A stretch of DNA of 45,601 nt from Allomuricauda sp. (GCA_028284725.1 JANQRD010000236.1:1-45601); one strand, 5' to 3'. Shown: positions 16,663 to 25,752, counted from the first letter of the stretch. Numbers and translations: made by a program. Notes: a model not told the origin generated them from the sequence alone.

Positions 16663-17014
16663 TATATAAATCCAGTTTAAATATTCGTTCCATGAGCATC
16701 CATTTTTCACCAGTTTCGGCGTTCGGTAGCGCCTTTTGATATTTCCACATTTGCTCTTCCCATTTTTGAACTACGGGATTTACCGAATCCATTTTCTCTT
16801 TTTCTACTAATGAAAATGAATCTCTGGTCTCCATAATCATAAACAGCCGATTTTGTACGAGATAAATCTCCAAATCTTCGATTCCCGTTGACTTAATGCT
16901 CGCACTGATTTCGGGCCAGACACTTTGATGAACCGACTTATACTCCTCTATTAGCATATCATCATCAATTAGATCCAAAGCAAAGCAATATCTCATAGTC
17001 GTCATTGTTTTCAT
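16643..17014 (-). CDS. RhaM-family sugar mutarotase, probably for L-fucose
   Basis: A 123-residue protein of the L-rhamnose mutarotase (RhaM) family, which interconverts alpha and beta anomers of 6-deoxy-hexoses. It shows the family pattern MRYCFALDL, EEYKSVHQSVWPEI with the catalytic-type His29, and EIYLVQNRLFMIMET. Its start overlaps the permease stop by four bases and its end overlaps the lactate dehydrogenase start, so it is coupled to both. Because every neighbour handles L-fucose and no rhamnose enzymes are present, I infer that it supplies the anomer used by the L-fucose dehydrogenase. Confidence 0.85.
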   Translation of the reverse strand: MKTMTTMRYCFALDLIDDDMLIEEYKSVHQSVWPEISASIKSTGIEDLEIYLVQNRLFMIMETRDSFSLVEKEKMDSVNPVVQKWEEQMWKYQKALPNAETGEKWMLMERIFKLDLYNGRNKG

Positions 17015-18315
17015 TTTTCATAGTAAAGTTTTGTCACCTTGTTACCGTATAGGGCTATAAAGGAAAAGCAGAGCATGGGAAGGAGGAAGGAAAAATTCAC
17101 CTCTGAAACTCCTAAAATTTTGACATCGTCTACGCCGTTACCTCCTATATCTATGACCATTCCCTGGAATTTGGGCATGAGCGCACCTCCGACTATGGCC
17201 ATGACCAATCCTGCCGCCCCTATTTTTGATTCTTCTTCGCTTAAGCCATCCAGAGCAATTCCATAAATCGTCGGGAACATCAGGGACATAAAGAACGAAA
17301 TGCCGACCAATCCGTATAGCCCGTACTCTCCAGTTACGAACATTGTAATTAGCGTAAATGCAATTGCCAATAGGGAAAAAGCCATCAATAGTTTCCCGGA
17401 TTCGATGAATTGCAATAGATAGGTACCTATTGCCCGTCCCACAAAAAACAATATAAAGGCGGCGAATTGGTAGTTAGCAGCTACATCGCTTGAAATCGCA
17501 ATGGCTTCTGCATATTGGTAGATATACGTCCAGCACATAATTTGTGCGCCAACATAACACACTTGGGCAGCTACCCCAAATTTGTACTTTCTACTTTTAA
17601 AAAGGTTATGAAAGGTTTTCTCTAAGGGGGAAATTTCTTCTTCATTTTTGCTCTGAGGCATTCTAATTACCACTATCAGAACAAACAATGCAATAATGAC
17701 GAGACCTAGAATTACGTAAGGATCACGAATCACCAGAAGATCCGAAGTCCGTATTAATGCCCGCTTGGCCTCTGTCAAGGATTCAAAATCCAAAATATCA
17801 TCCGATTTTAATTTCTTCAACACGAATTGTTGCGCAACCAGCAATCCCAGTATTGCCCCGATAGGGTTGAAGGCTTGTGATAGATTGAGGCGTTGGGTAG
17901 CGGTTTCCGAACTCCCCATTGCCAATATATAAGGGTTTGCCGTAGTTTCAAGAAAGGCAAGGCCGAAAGTCAATATATATAGACTCAAGCAAAAGAACCA
18001 AAACTCCTCGATCAATGCAGCGGGATAGAACATCAATGCTCCCATTGCATATAACGCCAACCCAATGAGCACTCCTGTTTTATAGGAATACTTACGAACG
18101 AACAAAGCTGCGGGTAGCGCCATACAAAAGTAGCCCCCATAAAAGGCCATTTGTACCCAAGCGGCTTGTGAATTTGAGAGTTCCAGAACTTTCTTGAAGG
18201 CCTGAACCATTGGGTCGGTCACCGCGTTTGCAAAACCCCAAAAAGCAAACAGTGATGTAATCAACACAAAGGGAACCAACACTTTTTTTGACACTATTAC
18301 TGTTGCTCTATCCAT
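17011..18315 (-). CDS. fucP: L-fucose:proton symporter, MFS
   Basis: A 434-residue major facilitator of the FucP family, with ~12 membrane segments, importing L-fucose across the inner membrane. The N-terminal FWGFANAVTDPM has the Asp that matches D46 of E. coli FucP, and FLETTANPYI has the Glu matching E135, the two residues needed for proton coupling and sugar binding. QMAFYGGYFCMALPAA is the family's second helix. It lies eight bases after the SDR gene and overlaps the mutarotase gene by four bases. The related glucose/galactose GluP carriers share the fold; the operon context supports fucose. Confidence 0.9.
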   Translation of the reverse strand: MDRATVIVSKKVLVPFVLITSLFAFWGFANAVTDPMVQAFKKVLELSNSQAAWVQMAFYGGYFCMALPAALFVRKYSYKTGVLIGLALYAMGALMFYPAALIEEFWFFCLSLYILTFGLAFLETTANPYILAMGSSETATQRLNLSQAFNPIGAILGLLVAQQFVLKKLKSDDILDFESLTEAKRALIRTSDLLVIRDPYVILGLVIIALFVLIVVIRMPQSKNEEEISPLEKTFHNLFKSRKYKFGVAAQVCYVGAQIMCWTYIYQYAEAIAISSDVAANYQFAAFILFFVGRAIGTYLLQFIESGKLLMAFSLLAIAFTLITMFVTGEYGLYGLVGISFFMSLMFPTIYGIALDGLSEEESKIGAAGLVMAIVGGALMPKFQGMVIDIGGNGVDDVKILGVSEVNFSFLLPMLCFSFIALYGNKVTKLYYEK

Positions 18316-18323
18316 TTCAATTC

Positions 18324-19109
18324 TTATAAAGCCCTATCTAAATGCGTGTACCCACCATCAACAAATACAAACTGCCCTGTTGTATGACTGGATTTCTCGG
18401 AAAGTAAAAATGCTACCGTGTTACCAATTTCCTTGGCAGTGGTCATTCTATTTCCCAAAGGGATATTACGTCTTATTTCCTCCAATTTTTTGTTTGGATT
18501 GGGAAATGAGTCCAGCCATCTTTTGTACAAAGGAGTAAGGCATTCAGCAACGATAACCGCATTCACCCTAATTTTGTATTTCAGCAGTTCAACTGCCCAT
18601 TCCCTGGTAAGTGAGTTCCGCCCTCCATTGGCCGCTGCATAGCCAGATGTGCCTCCTTGGCCTGTCAGGGACGTTTTTGAACCAATATTGACAATGGCTC
18701 CTTGTGTGCGTTTTAATTCTGGCAATACCAATTGTGCCATAACATAGTAGTGAACCAAATTTCTTTCGATGGATTGCCGAAACTTTAAATAGTCACCCTT
18801 TTCAAGGCCGATGCTGTCATTGATACCAGCGTTATTTACTAGTCCATCTACCTTTCCATAAGCCTTTTTAATACGTTCAACAGCTTTTTTGCATTGTTCA
18901 TTGTCCATAAGCTCGGCAATAGCATAAAATGCACTCCCACCATGGTCTTTAATAAACCTTACAGTATCCAGCACATTCTCCTTATTTCGACCTACAATAA
19001 CAGGGGTAGCCTTTTCACTCGCCAAGACCTCACAGATGCCCCTGCCCACTCCTTTGGAACCTCCAGTCACTATGATTACTTTATCCTTTAATTTTAAATC
19101 CATGGTCAA
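18324..19109 (-). CDS. L-fucose dehydrogenase-like short-chain dehydrogenase with altered active site
   Basis: A 261-residue classical short-chain dehydrogenase, proposed to oxidise L-fucose to L-fucono-lactone with NAD(P), the first step of the oxidative pathway. The Rossmann motif is TGGSKGVG (15-22), NNAG is at 92-95, the catalytic Ser is S144 in NIGSKTS and Tyr is Y157. The normally invariant lysine of YxxxK is Asn161 (codon AAT in GGC TAT GCA GCG GCC AAT GGA), so the tetrad is S-Y-N. Either another residue takes the lysine's role or the chemistry differs. It overlaps the fucosidase stop by four bases. Its place in the pathway is by elimination, since all other steps have clear enzymes. 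Confidence 0.78.
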   Translation of the reverse strand: MTMDLKLKDKVIIVTGGSKGVGRGICEVLASEKATPVIVGRNKENVLDTVRFIKDHGGSAFYAIAELMDNEQCKKAVERIKKAYGKVDGLVNNAGINDSIGLEKGDYLKFRQSIERNLVHYYVMAQLVLPELKRTQGAIVNIGSKTSLTGQGGTSGYAAANGGRNSLTREWAVELLKYKIRVNAVIVAECLTPLYKRWLDSFPNPNKKLEEIRRNIPLGNRMTTAKEIGNTVAFLLSEKSSHTTGQFVFVDGGYTHLDRAL

Positions 19110-20542
19110 ATATCTGTTCTTTCTTCCCCGTTAATTTTAAATACCCAAGCGTATGAACTATCCAGGGATTTTACTGTTGATTTAGGAACTTTGATAACAA
19201 GTCCAATTTCATCGGAGTAATTCCATTCCAATGGTTCAGGGTTTCCCAGAAGGTATATCTTGGAGTTTTCCTCTGCCTTAACCATATTAAGAACCATTTT
19301 TTCTTTAGGTTTCTGTAGAGAGATTCCATAATAGACATTCGCTCCTTTTTGCCTGGTGTACCGCACGTATTCACCCTCTTTGTAGTTTTTTTGAAGTGTT
19401 TCAGTTCCATAAATGGCTTCACCATTGGTCTTAAGCCAATCACCGATTTCATTCAATCGTGCAACACTAGGCTCCGGGATAATTCCATCTGGCCGGGGCC
19501 CTACGTTCAGTAAATAATTTCCCCTTTTTGAAACCGCATCGATTAGATTATGAACCAATGTTTCCGTAGATTTCCATTCGTCATCGTACGATTTATAGCC
19601 CCAGGTCTTGTTCATTGTCATGCATGACTCCCAATCCAATTCAGAGGCTGTACCTAAAATTTCCTGTTCAGGAGTTCCAAAATCGCCCGCATAGTCCATG
19701 TCATCTTTGTCCATGCCCTGCATACTTTTTCTCCCTTTATCAACTCGATTGTTGATGATGATGCTAGGCTTGAGCTCTCGTAGGTACTGATAAAGTTCCT
19801 GACCCATTTCGTGGGTATAATCAGAAATCCACTCACCGTCAAACCAAAGTATTTCAGGGTCATAGTTATCTATCAATTCCTTTAATTGTGGCTTCATGTA
19901 TTCTTCGTAATAATTTGGGAATTCCGGATTGGTTCTCGTCTCACCCCTTTTGACATTGTACTTAGGATAGTAATTGCCCTGAGCTTGGGGGTGGTGCCAA
20001 TCCATAATGGAATAGTACAGACCGAACTTTATGCCCTGTTTCTTGCAGGCTTCGGAGAGTTCCTTTAGGATATCCCTATGGAATGTTGTAAAGTCAATAA
20101 TATCATATTTGGATACCTTGGAATCCCACAGGGCAAATCCATCATGGTGTTTTGAAGTAATCACCATATATTTCATTCCTGCGTCTTTCATGAGTCTGGC
20201 CCACTTGTCCGCATCAAACTGGAACGGTTTAAATTCCATGGCCGCTATTTGCTCGTATTCCTTTACGGGAATCGGGGCCTTATCCATAATCCATTCCCCG
20301 ATACCATCAATTTTTTCTCCTTTATAAGTGCCTCCTAGCACTGCATAGGGGCCCCAATGGATGAACATCCCGAACTTCGCATCGCGCCACCATTCCATTC
20401 GATTGTTGAAATCCTCAGAAGATTCATTCAGATAGTCAACAGGCTTTTGCAGAACAGCCTCAAGTTCTCTCTTCTCCTGCTTGCATGAGAATAGGCATAT
20501 TAGCAGAATACTAGCTATCTTGAATAGCGAATCTTTTGTCAT
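19106..20542 (-). CDS. GH29 alpha-L-fucosidase lipoprotein
   Basis: A 478-residue retaining alpha-L-fucosidase that removes L-fucose from oligosaccharides. The lipobox LICLFSC puts the lipidated Cys at 20, so it is membrane-anchored, probably on the periplasmic side. The catalytic barrel has WWRDAKFGMFIHWGPYAV (51-68), the fucose-binding KHHDGFALWDS (131-141) and the nucleophile D235 in ILWFDGEW. A beta-sandwich domain fills the C-terminus. It lies inside the fucose catabolic operon, two bases after the lactonase gene, so fucose release and use are expressed together. The acid/base residue varies in GH29 and I do not assign it. Confidence 0.95.
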   Translation of the reverse strand: MTKDSLFKIASILLICLFSCKQEKRELEAVLQKPVDYLNESSEDFNNRMEWWRDAKFGMFIHWGPYAVLGGTYKGEKIDGIGEWIMDKAPIPVKEYEQIAAMEFKPFQFDADKWARLMKDAGMKYMVITSKHHDGFALWDSKVSKYDIIDFTTFHRDILKELSEACKKQGIKFGLYYSIMDWHHPQAQGNYYPKYNVKRGETRTNPEFPNYYEEYMKPQLKELIDNYDPEILWFDGEWISDYTHEMGQELYQYLRELKPSIIINNRVDKGRKSMQGMDKDDMDYAGDFGTPEQEILGTASELDWESCMTMNKTWGYKSYDDEWKSTETLVHNLIDAVSKRGNYLLNVGPRPDGIIPEPSVARLNEIGDWLKTNGEAIYGTETLQKNYKEGEYVRYTRQKGANVYYGISLQKPKEKMVLNMVKAEENSKIYLLGNPEPLEWNYSDEIGLVIKVPKSTVKSLDSSYAWVFKINGEERTDI

Positions 20543-20544
20543 TT

Positions 20545-21375
20545 TTAAATATTTAGGTTATAAATTCTAATGGCATTACCGCCCATTATCGCATCCTGTT
20601 CTTCTTTGCTGAACGTTTTAATATAGCTGTGGGCGATTTCTAAAGTCTGTCCGTAGTTCGCCGCCAACAAGCAAACGGGCCAGTCTGAACCGAATAGTAT
20701 CCTGTGGGGACCAAATGCCTTGAAAACAACATCCAGATAAGGTTTGAAATCCTCCATCTTCCATTTTTTCCAATCGGATTCCGTTACCATTCCCGACAAC
20801 TTGCAGTTGACATTGGGTTGCCTGGCCAGTTCCAGAAGTTGGGTTTTCCATTTTTTTAATCGCTTCGATTTAATGAAGGGTTTGGCTATGTGGTCGAGTA
20901 CAAAGGTCTGTCTGGGAAATTTTTTGACCAGTTCGATACAATCCTCTAACTGACCCGGATATACCAATAGGTCATAGACAAGGTTGAATATCGAAAGCTT
21001 GGAAATACCGTTCTGAAATTCGGGTCGTAGCATAAAACCTTCGGGTTCTGCCTGCAAAATGTGCCTGATACCTTTTAAGCCATTATTTTTAGAAAAATGT
21101 GCTAGACGCAGGGTTACATCTTCATCCAACAAATCTACCCAGCCCACGACCCCTTTGATAAAAGCATATTTCCCAGCACATTCCAACAAAAACTCTGTTT
21201 CCTTTTCCGATTGGTCGGCTTGTACAGCAATACAGCCAGAAATGTTGTACCTATTATAAATCGGCTCCAAATCCTTGGGTAAAAAATCCCTGCGAATAGC
21301 TACCATGGAATCATCTATCCAGGCATCCTTAGATGAATTGAATTTCCAAAAATGTTGATGGCTATCTATTATCAC
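20545..21375 (-). CDS. L-fuconolactonase (amidohydrolase superfamily)
   Basis: A 276-residue TIM-barrel amidohydrolase of the fuconolactonase (COG3618) type that opens L-fucono-lactone to L-fuconate in the cytoplasm. The N-terminus MIIDSHQHFW carries the HxH metal site (H6, H8); VLDHIAKP holds a further His, and LFGSDWPVC near the C-terminus supplies the catalytic Asp. Genes for related lactonases occur beside sugar dehydrogenases and acid-sugar dehydratases, as here. It overlaps the hydrolase gene before it by four bases. Confidence 0.9.
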   Translation of the reverse strand: MIIDSHQHFWKFNSSKDAWIDDSMVAIRRDFLPKDLEPIYNRYNISGCIAVQADQSEKETEFLLECAGKYAFIKGVVGWVDLLDEDVTLRLAHFSKNNGLKGIRHILQAEPEGFMLRPEFQNGISKLSIFNLVYDLLVYPGQLEDCIELVKKFPRQTFVLDHIAKPFIKSKRLKKWKTQLLELARQPNVNCKLSGMVTESDWKKWKMEDFKPYLDVVFKAFGPHRILFGSDWPVCLLAANYGQTLEIAHSYIKTFSKEEQDAIMGGNAIRIYNLNI

Positions 21376-22229
21376 TTTGAAAAAGCCTTTGCTGTTTGTC
21401 TTGAGGTTCCCAATCCATCGATACCGAGTTCCACCATATCACCTGGCTTCAAAAAGCGAGGAGGATTCAATCCGAGTCCAACCCCAAATGGTGTCCCAGT
21501 GGATATGATATCTCCGGGCAACAGTGTCATGTATCTGCTTATGTAGCTTACAAGCTTTGGTATGGAAAAAATGAGGTCTGAAGTATTGCCATCCTGAAGA
21601 AGTTCACCGTTCACCCTTAACCATAGTCTTAAACTATGGGGATTGGAAATTTCCTCTTTGGTGACCATCCAGGGCCCTAAAGGAGCAAAGGTGTCACAAC
21701 TCTTGCCCTTTACCCATTGACCCTCATGTTCCAATTGAAATTCTCTTTCACTATAATCGTTGTGGAGCATATAACCAGCCACAAAACCCATTGCATCTTT
21801 CTCCTCCACATAACTTGCTCTTTTCCCAATCACCACGGCCAGTTCCACTTCCCAATCCGTTTTTTTACTGTCCATGGGAATAATGACATCATCATTGGGG
21901 CCGACTATCGCAGTCGTCGCCTTAAAAAACAGAACCGGCTCATTGGGAACGGCCATACCGCTTTCTGCTGCATGCTTGGCATAGTTAAGACCAACGCAGA
22001 CAATTTTAGAGGTGCCCTTTAGCGGGGGACCGAGGCGAGTCTTATCGGAAACTGATGAAATATCATTCTTATTTGCTTCCAGCCAAACCCTCAATCTTTC
22101 AATACCATTGGTTTCAAAAAAGTGCTGGTCATAGTCCTCCCCAAAACCGGAAACATCCATTCTTTTTCCATCTTCAGTGATTATTCCTGGGGTTTCATTT
22201 CCAGTTTCTCCAAATCGTATCAGTTTCAT
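21372..22229 (-). CDS. 2,4-diketo-3-deoxy-L-fuconate hydrolase (FAH family)
   Basis: A 285-residue fumarylacetoacetate hydrolase-fold protein. In the characterised oxidative fucose pathway this family splits 2,4-diketo-3-deoxy-L-fuconate into pyruvate and L-lactate. Family signs are IVCVGLNYAKHAAESG, the metal ligands in DWEVELAVVIGK and HNDYSEREFQ, KSCDTFAPLGPWMVT, and GDIISTGTPFGVGLG. The N-terminal ~70 residues form the small lead domain (MKLIRFGETGNETPG). It sits between the lactonase and the second dehydrogenase gene, with overlaps or short gaps. Substrate is assigned from context. Confidence 0.88.
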   Translation of the reverse strand: MKLIRFGETGNETPGIITEDGKRMDVSGFGEDYDQHFFETNGIERLRVWLEANKNDISSVSDKTRLGPPLKGTSKIVCVGLNYAKHAAESGMAVPNEPVLFFKATTAIVGPNDDVIIPMDSKKTDWEVELAVVIGKRASYVEEKDAMGFVAGYMLHNDYSEREFQLEHEGQWVKGKSCDTFAPLGPWMVTKEEISNPHSLRLWLRVNGELLQDGNTSDLIFSIPKLVSYISRYMTLLPGDIISTGTPFGVGLGLNPPRFLKPGDMVELGIDGLGTSRQTAKAFSK

Positions 22230-22242
22230 TCCTTGTTTGTTA

Positions 22243-23016
22243 TTATCCGTTAAGTTTTATGAATCCCCCGTCTATGGGAAAATCCGTTCCTGTAATAAAC
22301 GATGCCTCATCCGAGCATAGGTACAATGCCAGACCTGCCACTTCATCCGGAGTGCCCATTCTCCCTATGGGCTGTGTTTTTGATAGCTTCCGAAACATTT
22401 CCTTCTCCTTTCCTGGATAGTTCTGTTTTATGAAGCTGTCTACAAAAGGTGTATGTACACGGGCCGGTGAAATACTATTACAGCGAATTCCGTAATCTAT
22501 ATAGTCTTTGGCCACGGAATAGGTCATCGTAAGTACCGCCCCCTTTGACATCGAGTAGGCAAACCGGTCAGAAATACCAACAGATGATGCAATTGAGGCC
22601 ATGTTCAGAATGACCCCTCCTTTTTTCTTCATACGAGGTATCGCAGCATGCATACAGTTATATACCCCTTTTACATTGACGTTGTACAACCTATCAAGAT
22701 CTGCCTCAGTCGTCTGCTCAATGTTGCCTATATGTGCAATTCCAGCATTGTTGACCAATATATCGATGTCCGTTCTTTCAGAAATTGCAAGCAATGTATC
22801 CTGAATCTCTTTTTGATTGCCCACATTACATTGATAGGCAGTGGCCTTGCCGCCTTTTTGCTGGATTGCCTGCAGAGTGGATTTTGTCTTTGCAGTATCG
22901 AGCTCCAGGATAAGCACGGTCGCGCCATGTTCGGCGAATTTCTTGCTGATGGCACTACCTATTCCACTACCTCCTCCCGTTATTAGCACCGTTTTTCCTT
23001 CTAAACTGAACATCAT
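22243..23016 (-). CDS. 2-keto-3-deoxy-L-fuconate dehydrogenase (SDR)
   Basis: A 257-residue classical short-chain dehydrogenase expected to oxidise C4 of 2-keto-3-deoxy-L-fuconate with NAD. The Rossmann motif GGGSGIG is at 14-20, NNAG at 89-92, and the complete tetrad is present: S141, Y154, K158 (YSMSK). This contrasts with the other SDR of the operon, which lacks the lysine. Asp40 after the second strand favours NAD over NADP. It overlaps the dehydratase gene upstream by four bases. Confidence 0.88.
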   Translation of the reverse strand: MMFSLEGKTVLITGGGSGIGSAISKKFAEHGATVLILELDTAKTKSTLQAIQQKGGKATAYQCNVGNQKEIQDTLLAISERTDIDILVNNAGIAHIGNIEQTTEADLDRLYNVNVKGVYNCMHAAIPRMKKKGGVILNMASIASSVGISDRFAYSMSKGAVLTMTYSVAKDYIDYGIRCNSISPARVHTPFVDSFIKQNYPGKEKEMFRKLSKTQPIGRMGTPDEVAGLALYLCSDEASFITGTDFPIDGGFIKLNG

Positions 23017-24347
23017 ATTCGCACTTCCGTTAATTCATTTTTCCAAATAGCCCCTCTGGGATAATTATAGTCCTGCAGCGATTGTGGTTTCATGGTTATA
23101 CTATAGCCCGGTAACTCTGGTGGCATATACGCTCCGTTCTTTATCACTACAGGGTCATAGAAATGTTCATGCAAATGGTCTACATATTCTATGATCCTAT
23201 CTTCCAACTTGCCACTTATTGCTATAAAATCGAACATGGATAGATGCTGTACATATTCGCATAGACCGACACCACCCGCATGTGGACAAACCGGAATACG
23301 GAACTTCGCTGCCATTAAAAGGATGGCCAAAATCTCGTTTACCCCACCGACCCTACAGCTATCTATTTGGCATATGCCAATGGCCTTGGCTTGCATGAGC
23401 TGCTTGAACATAACTCTGTTTTGGCAATGTTCGCCGGTAGCAACCTTAATTGGGGCTATGGCTTTGGCTATCTTGGCATGCCCCAGAATATCATCGGGGC
23501 TAGTGGGTTCCTCTATCCACCATGGGTTAAATCTTGCAAGCTGCTTCATATTGTCTATGGCCTCGTTGACATCCCACTTTTGATTGGCATCCATCATGAG
23601 CCTCAAATCCTCACCGATTTCCTCTCGAATTATAGAAGCTCTTCGAATATCATCAGCCAAGTTGGAACCCACCTTTATTTTCATGTGTTTAAAACCCGCC
23701 TCTTTGGCCTCCTTACACAACCTCCTCATTTTTTCGTCCGAGTATCCTAGCCAACCAGCAGATGTGGTATAGGCCGGATAACCGTTTTCCATGAGGTAGG
23801 AAATTCTTTTTTCTTTTCCATTTTCCTTTGCTTGCAGAATATATAGGGCTTCTTGGGGAGTAATGGCATCCGTGATATAGGTGAAATCTATACAAGACAC
23901 CAACTGAGCCGGAGTCATATCGGCCAACAACCTCCAAAGGGGTTTACCCTCAACCTTTGCGTATAAATCCCATATAGCATTGACCAAAGCGCCGGTTGCT
24001 AAATGAATGACCCCCTTTTCCGGCCCCAACCACCTTAGTTGACTGTCTCCCGTTATCATTTTCCAAAATGCGCCCATATCCGAGGTGAATGATTGCAAAA
24101 CTTTGCCTATTATTAGATGAGAAAGTGATTTTATTGCCTCTACACAGAGCTCATTCCCCCTACCAATGGTAAAGGTTAGTCCATGACCTTCTAAATTTTC
24201 GGGATGATTGGTCTTCAATATTACATAGGCTGCTGAATAATCCGGATCTGGGTTCATGGCATCTGATCCATCCAAAGACTTACTTGTGGGAAAGCGAATA
24301 TCTTTAATATCAATATCCCTAATTATGATTTTTCTTTTACTCATCAT
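23013..24347 (-). CDS. L-fuconate dehydratase (enolase superfamily)
   Basis: Dehydrates L-fuconate to 2-keto-3-deoxy-L-fuconate. The 444-residue protein belongs to the mandelate racemase subgroup. The capping-domain segment SLDGSDAMNPDPDYSAAYV (24-42) is characteristic of this specificity. Catalytic residues fall at K223 and K225 (KIKVG), metal ligands D253, E279 and E306, and H356 (CPHAGG), each exactly five positions after those of the characterised Xanthomonas enzyme as I recall them (K218/K220/D248/E274/E301/H351). It is the first structural gene of the operon; a -7-like box lies 15 bases upstream, and araC lies 92 bases upstream on the same strand. Confidence 0.95.
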   Translation of the reverse strand: MMSKRKIIIRDIDIKDIRFPTSKSLDGSDAMNPDPDYSAAYVILKTNHPENLEGHGLTFTIGRGNELCVEAIKSLSHLIIGKVLQSFTSDMGAFWKMITGDSQLRWLGPEKGVIHLATGALVNAIWDLYAKVEGKPLWRLLADMTPAQLVSCIDFTYITDAITPQEALYILQAKENGKEKRISYLMENGYPAYTTSAGWLGYSDEKMRRLCKEAKEAGFKHMKIKVGSNLADDIRRASIIREEIGEDLRLMMDANQKWDVNEAIDNMKQLARFNPWWIEEPTSPDDILGHAKIAKAIAPIKVATGEHCQNRVMFKQLMQAKAIGICQIDSCRVGGVNEILAILLMAAKFRIPVCPHAGGVGLCEYVQHLSMFDFIAISGKLEDRIIEYVDHLHEHFYDPVVIKNGAYMPPELPGYSITMKPQSLQDYNYPRGAIWKNELTEVRI

Positions 24348-24361
24348 TTGAATGTTTAAAG

Positions 24362-24369
24362 CAAATCTA
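24362..24369 (-). promoter_or_regulatory. Candidate -7 box of the fucose catabolic operon
   Basis: TAGATTTG on the minus strand matches TAnnTTTG, 14 bases before the L-fuconate dehydratase ATG. No good -33 TTG is seen, as would suit a promoter that needs an activator such as the AraC protein encoded next to it. Confidence 0.45.
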
Positions 24370-24439
24370 ATTTTTGGTTGTTTTTTTATCTACCACTAAA
24401 ACCACCTCAATTGATGCTTTTTTTGCCCGAAGATTTGAT

Positions 24440-25309
24440 TTATTGGCCATGCCCGTGAATTTTGATGTATTCAGTTGGCGAAAAACCGGTTATTTCCTTA
24501 AACTGCTTATTAAAGTTCGAGATGTTGTTGAACCCGGAATCGTAACATGCCTGTGCAACATTCCGATACTCTTCGACGAGTAATTTACAAGCATATCCTA
24601 TTCGGATCTCGTTTAGATATCTGGTGAAAGTTTTTCGGTGAGTCCTCTTAAAAAACCGACTGAAGGCAGAAGGGTTCATATTCGCCACTTTTGAAACATC
24701 CCGGGCACTTATCGTGTTTTGAAAGTTTTTAAAAATGTATTCATATATATTATCCAATCTGTCGTCCTTAGTTTTGTAGAGGGTGTCAACATAACCGATG
24801 CTGGAAAGCAGCCGATACCTGTTATGCTTGGCCAATTTGTGTAAAACATCGATGAACTCTGATGTGCGTTCATAAGATTCTAGGGTTATCAGATCGTTGA
24901 TTTTGTATCGAATATCGGCATCCAAATGTTCAAATTTGATACCTCTTTGCGCCCTATCCAGCAGAACCGAAATATGTCTCATTTCAGGAACTTTGAAAAA
25001 ATCTGTTCCTAGAAAATCTCTTCTAAAATGAACCGCAATCGCCTCGGCCTTTAATTCACAATCCTCATTAAAATATTTGGCATCGTTCAGCCACATATGG
25101 GGCAGATTTTTCCCGATAAGAATAACTTCTCCAGCCTCAAATTTTTCAATACAATCTCCAATAAATCTGGTACCCGTGCTCTGAATAATACTAACAAGTT
25201 CAAATTCTACATGATAATGCCAAATCTTTAAAAAATTCTTGAAAAGATTATGCCGTACCATAAAAGAACTGTCCTTCACATTGCTACGGTCAAGTAAATG
25301 GGGTTTCAT
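24440..25309 (-). CDS. AraC-family regulator of the fucose operon
   Basis: A 289-residue DNA-binding regulator. The N-terminal ~150 residues form a cupin-like ligand domain (IWHYHVEFELVSI, EAGEVILIGKNLPHMW), and the C-terminal ~100 residues carry the two AraC helix-turn-helix motifs (TISARDVSKVANMNPSAFSRFFKR and NVAQACYDSGFNNISNFNKQFKEITGFSP). It lies directly upstream of, and co-oriented with, the fucose genes, so it most likely senses fucose or a pathway intermediate and activates them (inference). A 15-base near-palindrome at 25397-25411, 88 bases upstream, could be its own operator. Confidence 0.92.
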   Translation of the reverse strand: MKPHLLDRSNVKDSSFMVRHNLFKNFLKIWHYHVEFELVSIIQSTGTRFIGDCIEKFEAGEVILIGKNLPHMWLNDAKYFNEDCELKAEAIAVHFRRDFLGTDFFKVPEMRHISVLLDRAQRGIKFEHLDADIRYKINDLITLESYERTSEFIDVLHKLAKHNRYRLLSSIGYVDTLYKTKDDRLDNIYEYIFKNFQNTISARDVSKVANMNPSAFSRFFKRTHRKTFTRYLNEIRIGYACKLLVEEYRNVAQACYDSGFNNISNFNKQFKEITGFSPTEYIKIHGHGQ

Positions 25310-25396
25310 GATTTTTATGATCTATTACTGAATATGTAGAAGTCAACCTGAAAATTTATTTTGACTCAAAGTGTGTCTAAACAAACCAAGTACCTA

Positions 25397-25411
25397 AGTC
25401 CGCTCCGGACT
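25397..25411. promoter_or_regulatory. Short inverted repeat upstream of araC, possible operator
   Basis: AGTCCG-CTC-CGGACT is a perfect 6-bp inverted repeat with a 3-base centre, 88 bases upstream of the araC start. It is GC-rich within AT-rich DNA. Operator function is inferred from position only. Confidence 0.35.
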
Positions 25412-25752
25412 CTCTGCTGAATTGCCTTTCCCTGTTTATCTAACAGCTACACCCTGGACTAGGCACTAGGAAAAACTGTACCGCGGAATACCTATACTTC
25501 TGATATAAAGAGGAGAAATTGTGTAGGATATAGACAGAAAAGGGATGGTTTAATTTAACGAGCCACTTGAATAGTCTATGAAATGCATGACCACGAAGTC
25601 TCTCAGCTGTTCAATAGACTTTTTTTATCCATTGTTTTTCTTACAAGCCCATGATAACAAGAATAACCCTATTATCTCCATATACATATAATTCCAACAT
25701 TTAGTGCTCATTCTTCTTTGTGGACATCTGAAAAAACAATTTCTTGATTAAA

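Noticed and set aside
16643..17014. Evidence for a rhamnose pathway
   Set aside because: The RhaM-type mutarotase is alone; no rhamnose isomerase, kinase or aldolase is present and all neighbours fit fucose.
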